Below are positions 36,064-40,965 of a DNA stretch of 40,965 nt, piece after piece. The DNA comes from Bacillota bacterium. GTDB lineage: Bacteria; Bacillota; DTU065. Location: positions 1-40,965 of the forward strand of contig JAQVYS010000011.1 of NCBI GenBank assembly GCA_028708605.1, written 5' to 3'. The position numbers and the translations under genes were made by a program. The first letter of the stretch is position 1. Each line of letters opens with the position of its first letter. A model generated the notes under the pieces. The model searched no databases, was not told where the DNA came from, and saw nothing but the letters and a program-made list of their open reading frames with translations.

Positions 36064-36492
36064 TTGAAAACTTTCCAGGGTAACCCTGATAATGTAGAAA
36101 TGAAATGGTATCTAGTCGATGCTGAAGGTCAGACTCTCGGCAGGCTAGCTTCACAAGTAGCCAGCATTGTTCGTGGTAAAAACAAACCAACATTCACTCC
36201 TCATGCCGATACTGGCGATTTTGTGATTATTATTAATGCAGAAAAAATCCATACAACTGGTAATAAATTAAATGGTAAGATCTATTATCGTCACACCGGC
36301 TACGCAGGTGGACTAAAGCAAAGAACTCTAAAACAGATGTTAGATTCAAAACCTGAAGAGGTTCTGCGTCTGGCTATCTGGGGTATGCTTCCTCATAACA
36401 AACTTGGACGGAAGCTCATTAATAAAGTCAAGATCTACGCTGGTCCTGAGCATCTACATGCTGCTCAAAATCCAGTGCTTCTGTCTTTGTAA
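36064..36492 (+). CDS. rplM: 50S ribosomal protein L13
   Basis: L13, 142 residues, an early assembly protein. [20 protein letters not shown] and [20 protein letters not shown] then [20 protein letters not shown] are diagnostic. [19 protein letters not shown] follows. TTG start after GAAGGAGGGACAGGA. Forms an operon with rpsI. Confidence 0.96.
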   Translation: MKTFQGNPDNVEMKWYLVDAEGQTLGRLASQVASIVRGKNKPTFTPHADTGDFVIIINAEKIHTTGNKLNGKIYYRHTGYAGGLKQRTLKQMLDSKPEEVLRLAIWGMLPHNKLGRKLINKVKIYAGPEHLHAAQNPVLLSL

Positions 36493-36514
36493 TTAAGGGA
36501 AGGGAGGATACATT

Positions 36515-36907
36515 ATGGCTAAGTTAACTTATTATGGTACTGGTCGCAGAAAGACTTCAGTTGCTCGCGTTAGAATAATGCCAGGCCAGGGACATATCAC
36601 GGTAAATGGAAAAGAGCTTGAAGAATTCTTTGGCCGTAAGGTTTTACAGACAATTGTTAAACAGCCTTTGGTATTAATAGGCGTTGAAGGTAAATATGAT
36701 GTTGTTGCCAACGTAAATGGTGGAGGAGACAGCGGACAGGCTGGCGCAATTAGACATGGCTTGTCAAGAGCCTTGCAAGTTGCAGATAGGGCGTATCGCC
36801 CAGCTTTGAAAAAAGCAGGTTTTCTTTCCCGCGATCCACGTATGAAGGAGCGTCGCAAATACGGTCTCAAGAAAGCACGTAAAGCTCCTCAATTTTCCAA
36901 ACGTTAA
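36515..36907 (+). CDS. rpsI: 30S ribosomal protein S9
   Basis: S9, 130 residues, whose C-terminal tail touches P-site t[23 protein letters not shown] opens the protein. [19 protein letters not shown] follows, and [20 protein letters not shown] ends in FSKR, the terminal Lys-Arg that reaches the tRNA anticodon loop. ATG after GGAAGGGAGG. Confidence 0.97.
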   Translation: MAKLTYYGTGRRKTSVARVRIMPGQGHITVNGKELEEFFGRKVLQTIVKQPLVLIGVEGKYDVVANVNGGGDSGQAGAIRHGLSRALQVADRAYRPALKKAGFLSRDPRMKERRKYGLKKARKAPQFSKR

Positions 36908-36937
36908 ATCACGTGTTTGCTTTACGGAAGATACGAA

Positions 36938-36969
36938 GCGTCAGGTTGGAAGCCAATCTGGCGCTTTTT
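36938..36969 (+). terminator. Terminator after rplM-rpsI
   Basis: GCGTCAGGTTGG (36938-36949) pairs with CCAATCTGGCGC (36953-36964) over 12 bp with two G-T pairs and a 3 nt loop, followed by five T. Confidence 0.88.
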
Positions 36970-37036
36970 GTTGGGCTAAAAAGATCTCTCGGTTACAACT
37001 GAAGATTTTAAAGTCCGGATTTTTAGGTAGATATGT

Positions 37037-37073
37037 GCTATGAAGGATAGTCTCCTTCCCATAGCGAAGGAGA
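37037..37073 (+). promoter_or_regulatory. Mutually exclusive hairpins upstream of the unrecognised gene
   Basis: In fold A, GCTATG pairs with CATAGC (37060-37065), with an inner GAAGGA/TCCTTC stem (37042-37047 with 37053-37058). In fold B, TCTCCTTC (37051-37058) pairs perfectly with GAAGGAGA (37066-37073). The two share the same strand. Fold B includes an anti-SD-like TCTCCTTC. No known riboswitch was recognised, and neighbouring 36970-37036 and 37074-37182 hold no gene. Confidence 0.4.
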
Positions 37074-37194
37074 AAACGTGGAATGTTATTCGAAAGCAGG
37101 AGTTTTTAATTCTTGTTAAAACCAAGCTTTAAGTAAACGCAGGTAGAATAAAGAGGTAACAACCTCGTATCTATGTTATCTAAAGGAGATTTGT

Positions 37195-38013
37195 ATGAAC
37201 TATAGTATGAAATGGCAGCTTAAAGACGAAATTCCTATTCGAGTCGGTAAAAATAAATGGCAGCAAGTTGCTCAGTTTCAACCTAGCTTATGGCGAAAAG
37301 GTCACCAAGAGATCGATCTCTCCTTTTTAAAGCCAGAGCCTTATACATTTGTAGTAGCAGATGCAAGGTATGATATTGATCTAGTTAAAGAGGCTATGGC
37401 AAAGATTATCCTTTACCTAACCGATAGTGGAGTAAGCTTTTCAGATCTAACAGTCAAGATCGAGGGTAAAGAAGAGGTCAAAGCAGACGAATATCGTAAA
37501 ATCTTAGGTAGTTGGGTCTATGGAAGTATTAAGCTCGAAAAAGAAGAGCCTTCCAAAAAAAGACTCTTAATAACTCAAATGGGAGCTAATCCTTCAATTG
37601 ATCACGATCTAGCAGTATACGTTGTACCCAATGGAAACGGTGAGATTCAACTTTTGACTAATGACAGAAACCTAGCAAATAACGAGTATGACGCCCAGTG
37701 TGGCAGTGATATACCACTTAGTGATTTGGTCATAACGTATGATTCAGCAATGAACGCTGTAGCTCCATTTGGGAGGAAAGCGCGAACAGAAAGAATGGTA
37801 AAGAAGTTAGATCAGCTCTTAAAACCAGATGGACATGCTATTTTACTTTGTGAAGACGGGCTTTATGATACTTTTAGAGATGTAATTGTAGCACCTAAAA
37901 ACGCCTATGAAAGGGCTTTGAGAGAAATTGAAACTACTCGCGAAAAACCTTTTGAGCAAGTGGTCTTAATCTACGATTTAGCCTACACGAAGATACGTAA
38001 TGTGCTCGTTTAG
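37195..38013 (+). CDS. Unrecognised 272-residue protein (weak LarA-like resemblance)
   Basis: I do not recognise this soluble protein. It has no signal peptide or membrane segment. The order YTFVVADARYDIDLVKEAMA, LTDSGVSFSDLTVKI, SDLVITYDSAMNAVAPFG and KPDGHAILLCEDG recalls the N-terminal part of LarA-like (DUF2088) nickel-pincer racemases, where a DATRP-type stretch precedes a GVxxxDITxL helix and ADLVIxxG strand. The usual metal/cofactor histidines are not evident, and the LarA C-terminal domain is missing. That makes this a tentative fold analogy only. ATG follows AAAGGAGATTTGT. It is monocistronic, ending at a strong bidirectional terminator. Confidence 0.75.
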   Translation: MNYSMKWQLKDEIPIRVGKNKWQQVAQFQPSLWRKGHQEIDLSFLKPEPYTFVVADARYDIDLVKEAMAKIILYLTDSGVSFSDLTVKIEGKEEVKADEYRKILGSWVYGSIKLEKEEPSKKRLLITQMGANPSIDHDLAVYVVPNGNGEIQLLTNDRNLANNEYDAQCGSDIPLSDLVITYDSAMNAVAPFGRKARTERMVKKLDQLLKPDGHAILLCEDGLYDTFRDVIVAPKNAYERALREIETTREKPFEQVVLIYDLAYTKIRNVLV

Positions 38014-38018
38014 AATGA

Positions 38019-38056
38019 AAAAAGCAAGCATGAGACGATTTCTATGCTTGCTTTTT
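38019..38056. terminator. Bidirectional terminator between convergent genes
   Basis: AAAAAGCAAGCAT (38019-38031) pairs perfectly with ATGCTTGCTTTTT (38044-38056), giving T-rich tails on both strands. It serves the unrecognised gene on the + strand and the lipoprotein on the - strand. Confidence 0.9.
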
Positions 38057-38059
38057 GAC

Positions 38060-38527
38060 TTAGTCAGTAATAAGCTTATATTCTGTTATTGTGCCATCTT
38101 CGATATCTGCCGTAATGGTGGCAAGGCGGCCAGATTTAGTGGCTTCAAGTTTGACACGGGTATCTGTAACTTCATTTTTTAAAAGATCCCAGCCAAAGTT
38201 AGGAAATTCTCTTTCATAAAAGGTAGTAAATTCATCTATCTGAGCCATAATATTGAATGCTGCAGTTAATACACTTCCTGAAAGCGAGCGTGAGTTATCA
38301 ATCTCTGTTGAACCTACATACAAAGGCACACCCTCTAGGTCCTGGTACTCGCTTCTAGCCATAAAACCAAGGTTTGACTTAAAATGTTCCATTTCACTTT
38401 CAGTTAATGCAGGTTGACTTGGTGCAGAGTTATCAGTAGTGCTCTCTTTTTTACCACAGCCTGTAAGAAAAACAGCTGTAAGAACTAAGATACTTAGAAA
38501 AATCAAGGACTTTCTGTTTCTAAACAT
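38060..38527 (-). CDS. Small putative lipoprotein
   Basis: 155 residues. The N terminus MFRNRKSLIFLSILVLTAVF is a charged then hydrophobic signal, followed by lipobox LTGC with Cys24 as predicted lipidation and anchor site. A short Ser/Thr/Asn/Pro linker leads to a mature globular region with EFTTFYEREFPNFGWDLLKN and a repeated-strand end (LEATKSGRLATITADIEDGT). I do not recognise the domain. The ATG follows AGGGAGGC on the - strand. It is divergent from the helicase gene; a -10-like TATACT (38560-38565) lies upstream without a clear -35. Confidence 0.85.
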   Translation of the reverse strand: MFRNRKSLIFLSILVLTAVFLTGCGKKESTTDNSAPSQPALTESEMEHFKSNLGFMARSEYQDLEGVPLYVGSTEIDNSRSLSGSVLTAAFNIMAQIDEFTTFYEREFPNFGWDLLKNEVTDTRVKLEATKSGRLATITADIEDGTITEYKLITD

Positions 38528-38663
38528 GTCTACAGCCTCCCTTTAATTGTCTCGTACTAAGTATAACATGTTTTTTGTCATAACCCTACACTATGAGAAA
38601 GTAGTAAGGAGTCAGATGATATGTTAGAATTAAACAGAGCATTGTAGCAGAGGAGGAATAACG

Positions 38664-40913
38664 TTGATAGTATTAGATAAATTTCATGGTCTAGTTTTAG
38701 ATGACTTTCAAAAACAGGCGATTACTGCTCTGCTAGAAGGCAAATCGGTCTTAGTGTCAGCGCCTACTGGTGTTGGGAAAACATTAATCGCAGACTATTT
38801 GATTGAAGACTGCCAAAAGAACAATAAAGAGGTTATTTATACTGCTCCAATTAAAGCTCTTAGTAACCAAAAGTTTAAGCAGTTTAAAAAACTCTTTGGC
38901 GAGGACAAGGTTGGTATTATTACTGGTGATGTTGTCATCAATAGTCTTGCACCTATCAAGATTATGACAACCGAAATCTTCAGAAACATCCTGCATTCCA
39001 GACCCGATGATTTTGCCCATGCCAGTCATGTTATCTTTGATGAGATCCATTTTATAGGAGATGAAGATCGAGGTGCTATCTGGGAAGAGGCAATTATTCT
39101 CATGCCAGAGTCGATGAGATTACTAGGCCTATCTGCTACCATCCCCAACGCTGGGGAGCTAGCAGAGTGGCTAAGCTATATTAGACAAGAAGAAATTACA
39201 GTAATTACTCATACAACACGTGCTGTGCCTCTAAGCCATTCAGTCTATCTTCCAGTTGCAGGGATAGTGCCTTTAGAGGAAGTAGACGAGGTTGTTAGAG
39301 AAAAAAATCTCTTAATTAATCATGTCTACGCAAACCATTTAGATTTAATCAAGGCCATAAGTAAAAAGTATCTACCTTGTCTCTATTTCGTTTTTTCACG
39401 TAAGCAATGTGAGATTAAGGCAAAAGAGCTAGCAGATGAGAAAGACTACCTCTCAAAAGAGGAAAAACATCACGTCTTAGAGTTCTTCGACGACATGATC
39501 GAACCTTTTGATATAGAGAGTATTCCCAGTGTAAAGAGGATGAGATATCTTCTTGCAAGAGGAATTGGTGTGCACCATGCAGGACTGTTACCTGTTTTAA
39601 AAGATATTGTTGAAGAACTTTTTGCCAAGAAGCTAATTTCGGTTTTGTATTGTACAGAAACATTTGCTGTGGGAATTAATATGCCTGTTAAGGCAGTTTG
39701 CTTTGATTCAGTGGAAAAGTTTAACGGCGTGGATTTTCGCCCGATGCTAGCCCAAGAGTATTTTCAAATGGCAGGGCGAGCAGGCCGCAGAGGAATAGAT
39801 AAAGAGGGCCATTCATTTATTCTTGTTGATCTTGATCATTACCAAAATGAGGCGTATTTTCACTTAAGGGAAAGTAATGTGGAAAAACTTCAGAGTCGTT
39901 TTAAGCTCTCTTATAATACAATCTTGCATCTTATAGAAGGCAAAGATGAAAATATTACACAGATGCTTCTAGAAAGAAGTTTTGCAGCCTTTTTAAGAAA
40001 TCGGGACTTGTACTTGGTGGAAGATGCCTTAGACTCGTTAAAAGAACGTTACGAGGCAAACAAGGATGTTTTGTGCTTAAGTGACGAGAGATATCTGTGC
40101 CCACTTGAGCAAAGAAAGTATCGCAACAAATTAAAGAATGTGACGCGTAAATTAAGGAGCAAAAGGCACAGCAAACAAAAAAGAACTAAAGCACTTTTGG
40201 AACAGAAGCAGCGCTTAGAAACTCTTCTAAAAAAACCTGTTAAGCCATGTAGTGAGAAAGAGAAAAATAGATGCGTAGCAGTTAGAAGAGAACAAGAAAT
40301 CCTTAAGTCAGAGCTAAGACGCTTAGAAACTGCAAGGAGAGAGCTTGTTAGCCAACTTAGAATTGAAGAAGAGTTTGTTGCTAAAAAGCAAGTTTTAGAC
40401 TCGCTTTCATATGTACAAGGGGATAATCTTTTAGATCGTGGGAAAATTGCCTTAGAGATTCATGTGCAGGAATTATTTGTCACTGAACTGATTGCAAGTG
40501 GCTACTTTCACGATAAATCTGTCGAAGATATCTGCGCCACAGTAGTAGGTATTGATTTTGATCGTAGGCGTGGTGACAGTAAACAGGTCAAGCATAAATT
40601 TATCGATTTAGAGCCTCTTGTAGCTTTACAAGATAAGCTTGCAATGACAGAGATGAATTATCTAGGGGTAACAACAGTTCATTTTGATCCTTATCTTTCC
40701 GTGCAGGCCTATTTCTGGGCAAAAGGTGCTACGTTTGAAGAAATACTTCGTATTGCACCAGTTCCTGAGGGCGATATTGTTGCAGCATTTCGCCGCAGTA
40801 TCGATATCTTAAGACAAATCCGCAGTGCAGTAAGTGGGGATCATAGTCTTGTTGATAAACTAAGCACAGCAATTAAGCTTATAGATAGAGATGTAGTCTC
40901 TGTTAATATTTAA
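38664..40913 (+). CDS. Ski2/Mtr4-like DExH superfamily 2 RNA helicase
   Basis: 749 residues. Motif I APTGVGKT (33-40), motif II DEIH (126-129), motif III SAT (157-159), GIGVHHAGLLP, and motif VI QMAGRAGRRGID (from 368) define a Ski2/Mtr4-type ATP-dependent helicase. A basic helical arm (about 450-570) is flanked by two CX7C pairs (Cys471/479 and Cys529/537), which could bind metal or form a hook. The C terminus WAKGATFEEILRIAPVPEGD resembles the DSHCT domain of Ski2-like proteins. TTG start after GAGGAGGAATAACG. The + strand after its stop (40914-40965) holds no recognised element. Confidence 0.9.
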   Translation: MIVLDKFHGLVLDDFQKQAITALLEGKSVLVSAPTGVGKTLIADYLIEDCQKNNKEVIYTAPIKALSNQKFKQFKKLFGEDKVGIITGDVVINSLAPIKIMTTEIFRNILHSRPDDFAHASHVIFDEIHFIGDEDRGAIWEEAIILMPESMRLLGLSATIPNAGELAEWLSYIRQEEITVITHTTRAVPLSHSVYLPVAGIVPLEEVDEVVREKNLLINHVYANHLDLIKAISKKYLPCLYFVFSRKQCEIKAKELADEKDYLSKEEKHHVLEFFDDMIEPFDIESIPSVKRMRYLLARGIGVHHAGLLPVLKDIVEELFAKKLISVLYCTETFAVGINMPVKAVCFDSVEKFNGVDFRPMLAQEYFQMAGRAGRRGIDKEGHSFILVDLDHYQNEAYFHLRESNVEKLQSRFKLSYNTILHLIEGKDENITQMLLERSFAAFLRNRDLYLVEDALDSLKERYEANKDVLCLSDERYLCPLEQRKYRNKLKNVTRKLRSKRHSKQKRTKALLEQKQRLETLLKKPVKPCSEKEKNRCVAVRREQEILKSELRRLETARRELVSQLRIEEEFVAKKQVLDSLSYVQGDNLLDRGKIALEIHVQELFVTELIASGYFHDKSVEDICATVVGIDFDRRRGDSKQVKHKFIDLEPLVALQDKLAMTEMNYLGVTTVHFDPYLSVQAYFWAKGATFEEILRIAPVPEGDIVAAFRRSIDILRQIRSAVSGDHSLVDKLSTAIKLIDRDVVSVNI

Positions 40914-40965
40914 AAGAACAAGTGGGTTTTGGAAGATTCACTTAAAGGGTTTTAGTAAGACACAA

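Noticed and set aside
38528-38663. Divergent promoters of the lipoprotein and helicase genes
   Set aside because: A TATACT on the - strand and a TAGAAT on the + strand are present, but neither has a matching -35 at 16-18 nt.
1-40965. CRISPR array, insertion sequence, prophage or toxin-antitoxin genes
   Set aside because: No direct-repeat/spacer pattern, transposase, integrase or toxin-like reading frame is visible.

Overview
The window is core chromosomal DNA of an anaerobe-like Firmicute (Bacillota), most likely a Clostridia-type lineage. The evidence is a SigH (spore/stationary sigma) gene upstream of a tRNA-rpmG-secE cluster, an L7Ae-type protein between rpoC and rpsL, a KOW-domain protein between map and infA, a zinc-type S14, an ECF transporter module and truA after rplQ, very strong GGAGG ribosome binding sites, and many TTG/GTG starts. 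Base composition is fairly even and AT-rich. I see no insertion sequence, prophage or CRISPR array.

Layout, all on the + strand unless stated. (1) 1-1582: a long imperfect hairpin, sigH, then a four-tRNA operon (Thr-Tyr-Gly-fMet) with its own promoter and terminator. (2) 1706-4745: rpmG-secE, rplK-rplA, then rplJ-rplL behind an L10-type leader with an attenuator hairpin. (3) 4973-12302: rpoB-rpoC behind a strong promoter and a terminator-like leader hairpin. (4) 12340-17179: an L7Ae-like gene, rpsL, rpsG, fusA and tuf (str operon), closed by a perfect terminator. (5) 17215-32627: the S10, spc and alpha clusters run together, from rpsJ to rplQ with secY, adk, map, a KOW protein, infA and rpoA. 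(6) 32695-35966: ecfA1-ecfA2-ecfT-truA with overlapping ends. (7) 35941-36969: rplM-rpsI with its own promoter, structured leader and terminator. (8) 37195-40913: three less ordinary genes, namely an unrecognised 272-residue protein, a small lipoprotein on the - strand, and a Ski2/Mtr4-like DExH helicase.

Almost everything serves gene expression: RNA polymerase core and a sigma factor, about 30 ribosomal proteins, EF-G, EF-Tu, IF-1, four tRNAs, a tRNA pseudouridine synthase, and export and processing of new proteins (SecY, SecE, methionine aminopeptidase). The points of interest are absences and control elements rather than a new cassette. nusG is missing from the secE-rplK junction and rpmD (L30) is missing between rpsE and rplO. 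RpoB ends in a 69-residue tail with 45 Asp/Glu. S19 lacks its usual KKGPF motif. Several leaders (rpmG, rpoB, fusA, rplJ, rplM, and the one before the unrecognised gene) carry small upstream ORFs, attenuator-like hairpins or competing hairpins. I did not find a convincing undescribed multi-gene system.
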